Below are positions 26,378 through 35,101 of a stretch of 64,000 nucleotides of DNA, in pieces. The stretch lies in assembly GCA_018715125.1 (NCBI GenBank), contig DVMF01000068.1, forward strand, positions 1 to 64,000, in the 5' to 3' direction. Origin of the DNA: Candidatus Coprousia avicola. GTDB taxonomy: Bacteria > Actinomycetota > Coriobacteriia > Coriobacteriales > Coriobacteriaceae. The notes beneath the pieces were generated by a model. That model ran no database searches. It worked only from the letters and a program-made list of their open reading frames with translations, and was not told the DNA's origin. The number at the start of each line of letters is the position of its first letter. Position 1 is the first letter of the stretch. A program made the position numbers and the translations under genes.

Positions 26378-26704
26378 ATGTATGAACCGTCGCGTGTGCT
26401 CGCATCGTTCCATATCGCGGGTTTTCAATTCGGAGAAGGGGCGTTGGTGCTCGACCATCTCAAGCCGGGAGCGCGTCTTGAGATGGTCGCCGAGTCAGAT
26501 AACCCGCATGACTCCTCGGCCATCGCGCTGTATTTTGAAGGGAAACGCCTCGGCTACATTCCTGCTGACCACAATGAGTATTTCGCCATTATGCTGCACT
26601 ACGGGCACGCGGATGCGTTCGAGTGCATCGTGCAGCAAGTAGCACCGGATCGGAGCCCGTGGCATCAGGTGCGCGCAGCGATTTACGTGGCAGACGCGAG
26701 GTAG
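26378..26704 (+). CDS. HIRAN-domain protein
   Basis: A 108-residue stand-alone HIRAN domain. The pattern FHIAGFQFGEGALVLDHLKPGARLEMVAE, then DNPHDSSAIALYFEGKRLGYIPADHNEYFAIML, matches the HIRAN consensus (aspartate-asparagine-proline turn, AIAL strand, LGYIP). HIRAN domains recognise 3' DNA ends or damaged DNA in helicases such as HLTF; stand-alone bacterial versions are often near mobile or repair genes. The start follows GGGGAGGCAGCT. It lies just downstream of the R-M island and before a strong convergent terminator. A role with the neighbouring nuclease is speculation. Confidence 0.85.
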   Translation: MYEPSRVLASFHIAGFQFGEGALVLDHLKPGARLEMVAESDNPHDSSAIALYFEGKRLGYIPADHNEYFAIMLHYGHADAFECIVQQVAPDRSPWHQVRAAIYVADAR

Positions 26705-26728
26705 GGCGCACGCGGCCTTCGATAGCAG

Positions 26729-26758
26729 AGGGCCCGCATCGTTGCCGATGCGGGCCCT
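26729..26758. terminator. Bidirectional terminator between HIRAN and exporter genes
   Basis: AGGGCCCGCATCG (26729-26741) and CGATGCGGGCCCT (26746-26758) form a perfect 13-bp stem with a 4-base loop between two convergent genes. Confidence 0.75.
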
Positions 26759-26781
26759 GAGACGTCGATAATTGGGAGCGC

Positions 26782-27831
26782 TTACCAGATGCCCAACAGG
26801 TGCTGCATGCCCAGGCTCACGGCTGCGATGCCAACCCAGCAGCAGAATCCCATGAGGATGGGCTTCCCGCCCGTGCGGACGAGCTTTACGAGGTCGGTAT
26901 TGAGGCCGATGGCCGCCATCGCCATTACGATAAGGAACTTCGAGAGCTCCTTCACGGGCGCAGTGACTTCGGCGGGCAGCGCAAACACGGTGGTAATGAC
27001 GCTTGCGAGCACGAAGAAGAGGATGAAGACGGGGAAGATCTTTGCCAGGTTGAACGAACCGGCGCCCTCGGTGTTCTCTCCCGCCGCTGCCGCCTTGCGA
27101 GCGCTTCGCACCTGCAGGAATGCGAGGACAAGCGTGATGGGGATGATGGCGAGCGTGCGCGTCAGCTTGACGATGGTGGCGGTGTCGAGCGTGTTGGCGC
27201 CGGGGTGCATACCGTCCCAAGCCGCCGCTGCCGCGGTCACCGACGAAGTGTCGTTCACGGCGGTGCCGGCAAAGAGCCCAAAGCCCTCGTTCGTGAGGCC
27301 GAGCATGCCCCCGAGGGCGGGGAAGATGAGGGCAGCGACGATGTTGAAGAGGAAGATGACCGAGATGGCCTGAGCGATTTCCTCATCATCGGCATCGATC
27401 ACGGGCGCGGTTGCGGCGATGGCGGAACCGCCGCAGATGGAGGAGCCCACACCGACAAGCGTCGAGATCTTCGCGGGGATCTTGAGGGCTCGGCTGAGAA
27501 CGAACGCGATAACCAGCGAGGTGGTGATGGTGGAGATGATGATGGGGAGCGACGTGGCGCCAACCTGGGCTATCTGTGCAAGGTTAAGGCCGAAGCCCAA
27601 CAGGATGACGGCGTATTGGAGCACTTTCTTTGAGGTGTAGGCAATGCCGGGCGCAAACACGGACGTATCGCGGGAGCGGAGCATGGCGGCGGCTGCCATG
27701 CCGATGAGGATGGCGAAGACCGGGCCGCCGATGATGTCAAACTGCCTACCGAGAAGCCAGGCGGGCAATGCGATGGCGAGACAAAGAGCGATGCCGGCGC
27801 CGTTATCTTTGATGCGTTCAAGTGCGGTCAT
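26782..27831 (-). CDS. YeiH-family putative sulfate/anion exporter
   Basis: A 349-residue membrane protein with about ten hydrophobic segments. Family landmarks are [53 protein letters not shown] (a glycine-rich re-entrant-like segment), [19 protein letters not shown] and AAIGLNTDL. The family is annotated as putative sulfate exporter from limited evidence; taurine or sulfonate-related roles are suggested in some bacteria. The start is ATG after ATGAGGAGATCGAC; an in-frame ATG 18 codons upstream is possible but weaker. The divergent LysR gene starts 111 bp away and probably controls it, as in typical YeiH/YeiE pairs. Confidence 0.9.
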   Translation of the reverse strand: MTALERIKDNGAGIALCLAIALPAWLLGRQFDIIGGPVFAILIGMAAAAMLRSRDTSVFAPGIAYTSKKVLQYAVILLGFGLNLAQIAQVGATSLPIIISTITTSLVIAFVLSRALKIPAKISTLVGVGSSICGGSAIAATAPVIDADDEEIAQAISVIFLFNIVAALIFPALGGMLGLTNEGFGLFAGTAVNDTSSVTAAAAAWDGMHPGANTLDTATIVKLTRTLAIIPITLVLAFLQVRSARKAAAAGENTEGAGSFNLAKIFPVFILFFVLASVITTVFALPAEVTAPVKELSKFLIVMAMAAIGLNTDLVKLVRTGGKPILMGFCCWVGIAAVSLGMQHLLGIW

Positions 27832-27942
27832 GTCGATCTCCTCATACTGAGTGGCAATGGTGACATCGTAAAGCGCATGAGACATAATGAATAGCCACGT
27901 AATGTTTATATAAGCATCACAATCTGTTATGAGAGGTGCTGC

Positions 27943-28878
27943 ATGCTCGATTATCGCGTGAAGAGCTTCTTGGCCGTGTGCCGGACGGGCAGCTTTACGC
28001 GCGCCGCCGACGAGCTGCACATCACGCAGCCGGCTGTTACGCAGCACGTACGTGCGCTGGAGTCCCACTATGGCTGCGCCCTGTTTGAGCGCGAGGGAAG
28101 GGCGATGCGGCTTACGGCTGCGGGCCAGGTCGCGTATCGACGACTGGGGGCGTTTGCCAACGATGAGGCGCGTCTGAGATCCGAGCTCCGCTCCGCTCAA
28201 GGCGAGCCCGAGCGGGAGCTCCGCCTCGGATGCACGCGCACGGTGGCCGACTATCTGGCGCCCCTTCTGCTCACGCGGGAGCGAGGCGCCGGCGCGCTGG
28301 TAGATGTCGCGTTGACCGTGGGGAATACCGCCGAGCTAACGCGCGCCCTCACCGCGGGGGAACTCGATCTCGCGCTGGTGGAGGGGTTTTTCGACCGTGC
28401 GCTGTTTGAGGCGGAGGTGGTGGCTCGAGAGCCGTTCGTCGCCGTGGCGCGTGCGGGCAACGGCGCCCTCTCCCCGGGGGCGCGTACGCTGGAGGACCTG
28501 CTGCGATGCGAGCTTGTGGTGCGTGAGCGGGGTTCTGGCACGCGTGAGATCCTGGAACGGTTGCTCGCGGCGCGCGACCGCCGTATTGGGGATTTCGCCC
28601 GTGTGACGGAGCTCGGTGGCATTCCGGCAATCAAGGCGGTGGTGCGCGCGAGCGATGCCGTAACCTTCATCTACCGCATGGCGGTTGCCGACGAGCTCGC
28701 ATGTGGCGAGCTCGAGGACGTGACACCGGCCGGTTTCGCCGTGAGCCACGATATCTGCGGCATCTGGCAGAGGGGGAGCATCTATGAGGACGATCTGCGC
28801 GCCCTTGTGGGGAGATGGCGCACTTTTTTGTCCGCACGATGTCGTAAGCTTCTGACAGGCGAAGGCGAGGCGCGGTAG
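27943..28878 (+). CDS. LysR-family transcriptional regulator
   Basis: A 311-residue regulator. The N-terminal winged helix (residues about 1-65) reads [43 protein letters not shown], a classical LysR helix-turn-helix. The substrate-binding domain follows (about 90-295), including [18 protein letters not shown] and DLALVEGFF. It resembles CysB/YeiE-type members often beside YeiH exporters. The start follows GAGAGGTGCTGC. The end is odd: the last 20 residues ([19 protein letters not shown]) are encoded across a repeat motif shared with another intergenic site, so the natural C-terminus may have been altered by that sequence. Confidence 0.92.
   Translation: MLDYRVKSFLAVCRTGSFTRAADELHITQPAVTQHVRALESHYGCALFEREGRAMRLTAAGQVAYRRLGAFANDEARLRSELRSAQGEPERELRLGCTRTVADYLAPLLLTRERGAGALVDVALTVGNTAELTRALTAGELDLALVEGFFDRALFEAEVVAREPFVAVARAGNGALSPGARTLEDLLRCELVVRERGSGTREILERLLAARDRRIGDFARVTELGGIPAIKAVVRASDAVTFIYRMAVADELACGELEDVTPAGFAVSHDICGIWQRGSIYEDDLRALVGRWRTFLSARCRKLLTGEGEAR
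28825..28846 (+). repeat. Dispersed repeat motif, copy 2, at the end of the LysR gene
   Basis: TTTTTGTCCGCACGATGTCG continues into TA and matches the copy at 26296 in 19 of 22 positions. It overlaps the codons for the final residues of the LysR protein. Confidence 0.5.
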
Positions 28879-28898
28879 CGCGGCGAGGAGCGTGAGCG

Positions 28899-30512
28899 AT
28901 GAACGAGATCAAGTGCCCCAAGTGCGGGACGGTTTTTACGGTTGATGAGTCGGGGTACGCGGACATCGTGCGCCAAGTGCGCGATGAGCAGTTCGCTGCC
29001 GAGCTGCATGAGCGCGCCGAGGCGTTTGAGCGCGAGAAGGCGCAGGCGGTTGCGCTGGCAGAGACGAAGGCGCGCAGCGAGAGCGAGCGCGCCTTGGCGT
29101 CTGCGCGACAGGAGAGCGAGAGCACGCTGGCTGCGCGTGAGGCAGAGATTCGCGAGCTGACGGCAAAGCTCGACGCTGCGGACCGTGAGCGCGCGCTCGC
29201 GCAGGAGAGCGCTGCCGCCGCCGCGCGCGAGGAGGCTGCGAAGGGCGTTGTCGACCTGCAGCGCGAAATCGACCGTCTGACGGCGGAGCTCAAGCAGCGG
29301 GATGATGCGGCGGCATTGGCGGCGGCGTCTGCCCGACAGGAGCTTGAGCGGGAGGTCGCTGCCCGCGACCAGAAGATTGCGACGCTGACGGCGGAATCCG
29401 AGGCGGCTGCCCAGAGGCAGCAGTCTGTGCTTGCCGAAGCGTCTGCGCGCGCCAAGGTTGAGCTTCACGAGAGCGTGGCGGCGAAGGATGCGGAGATCGC
29501 GGCGCTCAAGGAGAAGCTTGCCGGCGAGGGCGCGGCACGCGAGCTGGCCGTCACCCAAGCGGTCGAGGCCGTCAGGCGGGAGCGCGACGAGGCGAGAAGC
29601 GCCCTCGTGCACGAGAAGGCCCTGTATCAGGCGGAACGGCAACAGATCGAGGCGACGCATAGCCTGGAGCTCGAGGAGGCCAAGAAGACCGCAACGGAGC
29701 TCATTCGCTACAAGGACGAGGAGATCGAGCGCCTGCGCGACATGAAGGCGCGCCTTTCCACCAAGATGGTGGGAGAGACGCTCGAGCAGCACTGCGAGAC
29801 GGAGTTCAACCGTCTGCGCATGACGGCGTTCCCGCGCGCGTACTTCGAGAAGGATAACGATGCGAGCGATGGCACGAAGGGCGACTTCATCTTCCGAGAG
29901 TGCGATGAGGCGGGCAACGAGATCGTCTCCATCATGTTCGAGATGAAAAACGAGAGTGACACGACGGCGACCAAGCACAAGAACGAGGACTTCTTCAAGA
30001 AGCTCGACCAGGATCGCACCAAGAAGGGCTGCGAGTACGCCGTGCTGGTGACACTGCTGGAGCCCGAGAGCGAGCTCTACAACACGGGTATCGTCGACGT
30101 CTCCTACCGGTACCCCAAGATGTACGTCATCCGCCCGCAGTTCTTCATCCCGCTCATCACGCTGCTGCGCAATGCCGCGATGAACGCCCTCGCGTACAAG
30201 CAGGAGCTCGCGCTCGTGCGGCAGCAGAACATCGATGTGACCAATTTCGAGGCGAAACTCGAGGATTTCCAGGGTAAGTTCCAGCGCAACTATCGCATCG
30301 CGAGCGATAAGTTCAACACGGCTATCGACGAGATCGACAAGACCATCTCGCATCTGCAGAAGGTGAAGGAGAACCTGCTCTCGAGTGAGAACAACCTGCG
30401 ACTTGCCAACGATAAGGCGCAGGATCTCACCATACGCAAGCTCACACGCGGCAACGCGACCATGAAGGAGGCCTTCGAGCGGGCCCGCGGGGAGGGCGCA
30501 GCGGAGCGGTAA
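28899..30512 (+). CDS. DUF2130 protein: zinc-ribbon start, long coiled coil, nuclease-like C-terminal domain
   Basis: A 537-residue protein. It starts [14 protein letters not shown] (a short zinc-binding pair), followed by about 240 residues of Ala/Glu/Arg-rich coiled coil (residues about 30-275). The C-terminal DUF2130 domain includes [43 protein letters not shown] and [16 protein letters not shown]. The D...FEMKNE pattern resembles the PD-(D/E)xK nuclease core, so DNA cleavage is possible but unproven. It starts 20 bases after the LysR stop with a GAGGAG site. The role is unknown. The coiled coil suggests a filament or SMC-like bridge. Confidence 0.88.
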   Translation: MNEIKCPKCGTVFTVDESGYADIVRQVRDEQFAAELHERAEAFEREKAQAVALAETKARSESERALASARQESESTLAAREAEIRELTAKLDAADRERALAQESAAAAAREEAAKGVVDLQREIDRLTAELKQRDDAAALAAASARQELEREVAARDQKIATLTAESEAAAQRQQSVLAEASARAKVELHESVAAKDAEIAALKEKLAGEGAARELAVTQAVEAVRRERDEARSALVHEKALYQAERQQIEATHSLELEEAKKTATELIRYKDEEIERLRDMKARLSTKMVGETLEQHCETEFNRLRMTAFPRAYFEKDNDASDGTKGDFIFRECDEAGNEIVSIMFEMKNESDTTATKHKNEDFFKKLDQDRTKKGCEYAVLVTLLEPESELYNTGIVDVSYRYPKMYVIRPQFFIPLITLLRNAAMNALAYKQELALVRQQNIDVTNFEAKLEDFQGKFQRNYRIASDKFNTAIDEIDKTISHLQKVKENLLSSENNLRLANDKAQDLTIRKLTRGNATMKEAFERARGEGAAER

Positions 30513-30541
30513 AGGGCTCTCGCCCGATTATGTCCGAACGA

Positions 30542-30596
30542 TTTCCGATGTAACGGGCGGGTTTCGGAAGTAACGGTGACGTTTCCCGCTGTTTTC
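30542..30596 (+). repeat. Direct repeats phased at 20 bp upstream of the amino-alcohol cluster
   Basis: TTTCCGATGTAACGG (30542-30556) and TTTCGGAAGTAACGG (30562-30576) are near-identical and start 20 bp apart. A weaker third unit TTTCCCGCTG begins at 30582, again 20 bp on. Spacing of about two helical turns fits cooperative binding of an activator or repressor. Confidence 0.45.
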
Positions 30597-30730
30597 AGAT
30601 CGTTTGCCCGGCCGTTGCGCCACCGTAAACGGGGGGTGGTTAGCAAAACGGAAACATTCCCGGACGTAGCATGTGCCGCATCGCGCCCAAGAGGGAGGCG
30701 CGGCACGGAAAACGTTAGGGAGTGATCGAT

Positions 30731-32179
30731 ATGTCAACATCAGTAGCGACTGTCCCGCACACCGCGGTCGGCACCGACCCGCACGCGGAGAGCGCGGACT
30801 ACTTCGAGAAGCGCTCGCTCAAGAAGGGCTCGGTCAGCTGGGTGATGCTCTGCGGCCTGGGGGTCGCCTACGCCATCTCGGGTGACTTCTCCGGTTGGAA
30901 CTACGGTATCGCCGAGGGCGGCTGGGTCGGCATGCTCGTCGCCTTCATCGTGATGGGCGCTATGTACCTGTTCATGTCGTTCGGTTTGGCCGAGATGTCG
31001 ACCGCCATGCCCACGGCGGGGGCGGGCTACGCCTTCGCTCGCCGCGCCATGGGCCGCGTGGGCGGCGCCCTCACCGGCTTCGCCATCCTGGTCGACTTCA
31101 CCATCTGCCCGGCGGCCATCTCACTGTTCATCGCCGACTACGTGCATGCGCTCGGCCTCTTCGCCAACGTGCCCTCGGCGCTCATCGTGGCGGTGTTCTT
31201 CGTCGTGTTTATCGCCCTGCAGATCGTCGGCGTCGGCGAGGCGCTCAAGGTGACCTTCGGCATCACGCTCGTCGCCGTCGCGGCGCTGGTCATCTTCGCC
31301 GTCGGTATCGCCCCGAGCTTCTCGGTTGCCCATCTCTTCGATATCGCGCCCTCCGCGGGCGCCACGGAGCTCCTGCCCTTCGGCGTGGCGGGCGTCGTGT
31401 CCGCGCTGCCCTACGGCATGTGGCTCTTCCTGGGCGTGGAGGGCGTGCCCCTGGCCGCCGAGGAGTCCGCCGAGCCCTCCCGCGACATGCCTCGCGGCAT
31501 CATCGGCGCCATGGCCCTGCTGTTCGTGACCGGTGCCGCCGCCCTCATGCTCACCACCGGCGGCGCGGGCGCCGCGTTCACCGGCACGGCCGCCGCCCCG
31601 CTCGTCGACACCCTCAACGAGGTCGGTGCGCCGCTGCTCGCCACCGTCGTCAACTACGCCGGTCTCGCCGGTCTCGTCGCCTCGTTCTTCTCCACCATCT
31701 ACAGCGCCTCGCGTCAGGCGTTCGCGCTGTCGCGCGCGGGCTACCTGCCCAAGTTCCTCTCCTACACCGGTGAGCGCAAGACGCCGTTCGTGGCCCTCAC
31801 GGTCTTTGGCGTCATCGAGTTCGCCCTCGCGGTGGGCGTGGCGAACGGCAGCGCTCTGCTCAACATGGCCGTGTTCGCCGCCTGCGTCTCCTACGCCATG
31901 ATGAACCTCTCGCACATCCTGCTTCGCCGTAACGAGCCCGAGATGCCCCGCGCCTTCCGCGCGCCGTGCGGCGTCGCGCTGACCTCGATCTCGCTGGTGC
32001 TCTCTGCCGTGGCGCTCGTCTCCACCTTCTTCGTCGACGTCGTGGCGGCCGCCCTCACCCTGGCGGTGCTGATGGTGCTGATGGCCTACTTCTTCCTCTA
32101 CGCCCGCTACCACCTCGTGGGCAACGCCCCGGACGAGGAGTTCGCCGCCTTGGCCGCCGCTGAGGCCGAGCTCGCATGA
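30731..32179 (+). CDS. APC-superfamily permease, ethanolamine-permease-like (EAT family)
   Basis: A 482-residue inner-membrane transporter with about twelve hydrophobic segments. The segment ISGDFSGWNYGIAEGGWVGMLVAF near the N-terminus, with AEMSTAMPTAGAGYAFARRAMGRVGG next, closely follows the EAT/ethanolamine permease pattern within the APC superfamily. It lacks features of cationic amino-acid or glutamate exchangers. The start is ATG after AGGGAGTGATCGAT. It begins a run of four same-strand genes with a class III PLP enzyme, an APH-fold kinase and a P-II protein, so ethanolamine or a related amino alcohol is the likely substrate. The upstream gap contains phased repeats that may control it. 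Confidence 0.85.
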   Translation: MSTSVATVPHTAVGTDPHAESADYFEKRSLKKGSVSWVMLCGLGVAYAISGDFSGWNYGIAEGGWVGMLVAFIVMGAMYLFMSFGLAEMSTAMPTAGAGYAFARRAMGRVGGALTGFAILVDFTICPAAISLFIADYVHALGLFANVPSALIVAVFFVVFIALQIVGVGEALKVTFGITLVAVAALVIFAVGIAPSFSVAHLFDIAPSAGATELLPFGVAGVVSALPYGMWLFLGVEGVPLAAEESAEPSRDMPRGIIGAMALLFVTGAAALMLTTGGAGAAFTGTAAAPLVDTLNEVGAPLLATVVNYAGLAGLVASFFSTIYSASRQAFALSRAGYLPKFLSYTGERKTPFVALTVFGVIEFALAVGVANGSALLNMAVFAACVSYAMMNLSHILLRRNEPEMPRAFRAPCGVALTSISLVLSAVALVSTFFVDVVAAALTLAVLMVLMAYFFLYARYHLVGNAPDEEFAALAAAEAELA

Positions 32180-32188
32180 TCTCGCCGC

Positions 32189-32224
32189 CCGACGCCCGCC
32201 GGCACCGCCGCCGGCGGGCGTCGG
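32189..32224 (+). terminator. Intercistronic hairpin
   Basis: CCGACGCCCGCCGGC (32189-32203) and GCCGGCGGGCGTCGG (32210-32224) form a perfect 15-bp stem with a 6-base loop. There is no T-run. It lies between permease and PLP-enzyme genes and may set relative expression. Confidence 0.55.
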
Positions 32225-32262
32225 AGACGGAACACGACCGGAAAGAGAAAGGAACGCAACCC

Positions 32263-33624
32263 ATGAGCGAACCCAAGACGGCCGACGAGCCCGAGGAGAA
32301 CGTCGGCATCCTCAACTCCAACAGCTTCGACCCCGCCGCCCTCGACTCCCTCACCGGCGAGCTGCACGACCTCGTTGCGCGGCGCTCGGTACTCGGTCCC
32401 TGCTACCGGCTCTTCTATCACAAGCCCCTGCATCTGGTCCGCGGGCGGGGCACCCGCCTGTTCGATGCCGACGGTACCGAGTACCTCGACATGTACAACA
32501 ACATCCCCTCGATCGGCCACAGCAACCCTGTAGTGACCGAGGCGGTCACCCGGCAGCTCGGCCTCATCAACACCCATACCCGCTACGTGCACGAGAACAT
32601 CCTCGACTACGCCGAGGAGCTGCTCGCCACCATGCCCGCCGCGCTCGACTGCATCATGTTCATGTGCTCCGGCTCCGAGGCTAACGACCTCGCGGTGCGC
32701 TGCGCGCAGCTCTACTCGGGCGGGGAGGGCATCATCGTCACCTCCGAGGCGTACCACGGCAACACCGCCCTCATCTCGGGGTTCTCGCCCTCGATCGGCC
32801 ACGATGTCCCCATGAGCCGCACGATGCGCATGATCCCGAGCCCCGACACCTACCGTCTGGGCACCGACGATATCGGGGAGTGGATGTGCGGGCGCATCTC
32901 CGAGCAGATCGCCGACATGCGCCGCCACGGCATCGAGTTCGCCGGCGTGCTGCTCGACAGCATCTTCTCCTCCGACGGCGTGGTGCCCGGTCGCGCGGGC
33001 TTCCTGAAGCCGGTGGTCGACCTCGTGCACGCCGAGGGCGGGGTCTACATAGCCGACGAGGTGCAGCCGGGCTTCTGCCGCACGGGCAAGGCGTTCTGGG
33101 GGTTCGCGCGCCACGGCATCGAGCCCGACATCGTGACCATGGGAAAGCCCATGGCAAACGGCATACCCTGCTCCGCCATGGCCATCAAATCCGAGGTGCT
33201 CGACGCGTTCGCCGAGCGTAACCCCTACTTCAACACCTTCGCCGGAAACCCGGTCGCCATGGCGGCGGCGCGCGCCGTTCTGCACTACATGCAGGACAAC
33301 GATCTCCTCGCGCACGTCGACCGCATCGGCGACGCGCTCGTCGCCGAGCTCGAGCGCATCGCCGCGGCCCATCCGGTTCTCGGCGATATCCGCGGGACGG
33401 GCCTGTTCGTGGGCGTGGACATCGTCCGCCCCGGCACCACCGAGCCGGACCGCGCCCTCGCCGTCCGCCTGATCGAGCAGCTGCGCGAGAACCGTGTGCT
33501 CATCTCGCTGTGCGGGGCGACGGGAAGCATTCTGAAGATCCGCCCGCCGCTGGTCTTCGACGAGGAGGACCTGGCGTTCTTCGCGGATGCGCTCGAGCGC
33601 TCGCTCACGCAGCTTGGCGCCTGA
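32263..33624 (+). CDS. Class III PLP enzyme, likely ethanolamine-phosphate phospho-lyase
   Basis: A 453-residue cytoplasmic PLP enzyme of the class III aminotransferase fold. PLP-site features are CSGSEANDLAVR, YHGNT, IADEVQPGFCRTG (Asp to pyridine nitrogen) and the Schiff-base Lys in VTMGKPMANGIP. The GKPMANG form, in place of the usual GKxxGGG, is typical of the AGXT2L/EtnppL group, which cleaves O-phosphoethanolamine to acetaldehyde, ammonia and phosphate or cleaves phosphohydroxylysine. Genes for an ethanolamine-like permease and an APH-fold kinase flank it, supporting a phospho-lyase over a transaminase. The start follows GAGAAAGGAACGCAACCC. No aldehyde dehydrogenase lies nearby. Substrate is inferred. 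Confidence 0.82.
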   Translation: MSEPKTADEPEENVGILNSNSFDPAALDSLTGELHDLVARRSVLGPCYRLFYHKPLHLVRGRGTRLFDADGTEYLDMYNNIPSIGHSNPVVTEAVTRQLGLINTHTRYVHENILDYAEELLATMPAALDCIMFMCSGSEANDLAVRCAQLYSGGEGIIVTSEAYHGNTALISGFSPSIGHDVPMSRTMRMIPSPDTYRLGTDDIGEWMCGRISEQIADMRRHGIEFAGVLLDSIFSSDGVVPGRAGFLKPVVDLVHAEGGVYIADEVQPGFCRTGKAFWGFARHGIEPDIVTMGKPMANGIPCSAMAIKSEVLDAFAERNPYFNTFAGNPVAMAAARAVLHYMQDNDLLAHVDRIGDALVAELERIAAAHPVLGDIRGTGLFVGVDIVRPGTTEPDRALAVRLIEQLRENRVLISLCGATGSILKIRPPLVFDEEDLAFFADALERSLTQLGA

Positions 33625-33669
33625 CGGCGCCCGCCACATACGTTATGTGCGAGAAGGGATGATGTGAAC

Positions 33670-34674
33670 ATGGCGACGAACTTCGACAACCCCGAGCTCT
33701 TCCTGTGGGTGGCCGAGCAGGCGGCGAACCGCTACCCCTACGACCGGATCGCCTGTCGGCTCCTGGCGTTCTCCGAGAACGCCACCTACCTGGCGTACGA
33801 CCCCGTAACCGACGAGAAGCTCTTCGTGCTGCGCGTGGGGCGCCCCGGCTATCATACGCTGGAGGAGTACGAGAGTGAGATCAGCTGGCTGCGCCAGATC
33901 AACGACTACACGCCCCTCAAGGTGGCCAATCCCGTGCCGGCGCGCGACGGGTCGTTTATCCAGCAGGTCGCCGACCCCCACGGGGACACCGTCTACTTCT
34001 GCGTGGCGACCGAGTTCCTGACGGGCGTCACCCTCGAGCACGACAACGACCCCGCCGCAGCCCCCTCGCACTTCAAGACGCTCGGCGAGACCACGGCCTA
34101 CCTGCACCGCCAGACCGAGATCTGGAACGGGGCGAAGACCCTCGTCCGTCCGCATTGGGATGTGGAGACCATGATCGGCCCCCATGCCATCTGGGGCGAT
34201 TGGCGCGCCTACCCAGAGCTCACCACCGAGACGCAGACGCCCATCGAGCGCTGCTGCCAGATCATCGGGCGCCGGCTCGACCGCTACGGCAAGACGCCGC
34301 AGAACTACGGCATCATCCACGCCGACCTGCGCGACACCAACATCATCGTGGAGGGCGACGTCATCAAGGTGATCGACTTCGACGACTTCGGGTTCGGCTG
34401 GCATCTGCACGACCTCGCCGGCGCCCTGTCGTTCATCGAGGAGCGCGACGACGTCCCCGACCTGGTGAACGCATGGCTCGACGGGTACCGCCGGGTCATG
34501 CCCATCACTGACACGGACTTCGTGGAGATCGACACGTTCATCCTCCAGCGCCGCCTGCAGCTGATGGCATGGCTCGCCAGCCATCAGGACTCCACGCCCG
34601 TCGCGGGCTATATGGAGGGGTTCCTCGAGGGGACCATGAGCCTGGTCGAGCGCTACCTGCGCGTGTTCGGATAG
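33670..34674 (+). CDS. APH-fold small-molecule kinase, likely ethanolamine or amino-alcohol kinase
   Basis: A 334-residue phosphotransferase of the aminoglycoside/choline-kinase fold. The catalytic loop is HADLRDTNIIV (Brenner motif, Asp base), and the Mg-binding motif is VIDFDDFGFGWHLHDLAGAL. The N-lobe has KLFVLRVGRPGYHTLEEYESEISWL with the expected glutamate. It resembles homoserine kinase II/HYKK relatives that phosphorylate amino alcohols. It sits 45 bp after the phospho-lyase gene, making kinase then lyase a logical two-step path. Choice of start: ATG at 33670 with AGAAGGGA upstream; a GTG two codons earlier is an alternative. Substrate identity is inferred from context, ethanolamine being the simplest. 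Confidence 0.84.
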   Translation: MATNFDNPELFLWVAEQAANRYPYDRIACRLLAFSENATYLAYDPVTDEKLFVLRVGRPGYHTLEEYESEISWLRQINDYTPLKVANPVPARDGSFIQQVADPHGDTVYFCVATEFLTGVTLEHDNDPAAAPSHFKTLGETTAYLHRQTEIWNGAKTLVRPHWDVETMIGPHAIWGDWRAYPELTTETQTPIERCCQIIGRRLDRYGKTPQNYGIIHADLRDTNIIVEGDVIKVIDFDDFGFGWHLHDLAGALSFIEERDDVPDLVNAWLDGYRRVMPITDTDFVEIDTFILQRRLQLMAWLASHQDSTPVAGYMEGFLEGTMSLVERYLRVFG

Positions 34675-34700
34675 GCGCCCGGACGAAAGGGAGCGGAAAC

Positions 34701-35042
34701 ATGAAAGAGATCGAACTCATCATCAACGGCGACAAGCTCGACCGGGTGATGCAGATGCTGTCGACGTTCAGCAAGAGCGGCATCTTCGTCACGCAGGGCT
34801 TCGGGTACGGTCACCAGCACGGCTTCCGTCAGGTCTACACCCGCGACGACGACCGCGGCGTGAAGATCCTGCCCAAGGTCTCCGTGCGCACCGTGGTGGC
34901 GGACGAGCTGGTCGACGGCATCGTCGACGCGCTCGTGGACGACCTCGGCAGCGCCACCTTCGGAGACGGCAAGATCTTCGTGAAGGACACCCTCACCGCG
35001 GTGCGCGTGCGCACCGATGAGCGGGGCGAGGAGGCCCTCTAA
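34701..35042 (+). CDS. P-II family protein with modified T-loop
   Basis: A 113-residue P-II-like signalling protein. The N-terminal strand MKEIELIINGDKLDRVMQML, B-loop GDGKIFV and C-terminal VRVRTDERGEEAL match the GlnB/GlnK fold. The T-loop segment reads GFRQVYTRDDDRGVKILPKV; the tyrosine position is kept but the usual YRGAEY is replaced, so effector response may differ. It is the last gene of the amino-alcohol cluster, 26 bp after the kinase gene. P-II proteins usually sense ATP/ADP and 2-oxoglutarate and control transporters or enzymes; control of the permease is plausible because the pathway releases ammonia. Confidence 0.85.
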   Translation: MKEIELIINGDKLDRVMQMLSTFSKSGIFVTQGFGYGHQHGFRQVYTRDDDRGVKILPKVSVRTVVADELVDGIVDALVDDLGSATFGDGKIFVKDTLTAVRVRTDERGEEAL

Positions 35043-35061
35043 GCGCGAGGGCACGAGGGCG

Positions 35062-35101
35062 CGTAGCCCGGGGGCGCCGCGCACCGCACCCCCGGGCTAC
35101 G
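35062..35101. terminator. Convergent terminator
   Basis: CGTAGCCCGGGGG (35062-35074) and CCCCCGGGCTACG (35089-35101) form a perfect 13-bp stem. The right arm covers the last codons of the convergent helicase gene. Confidence 0.7.
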
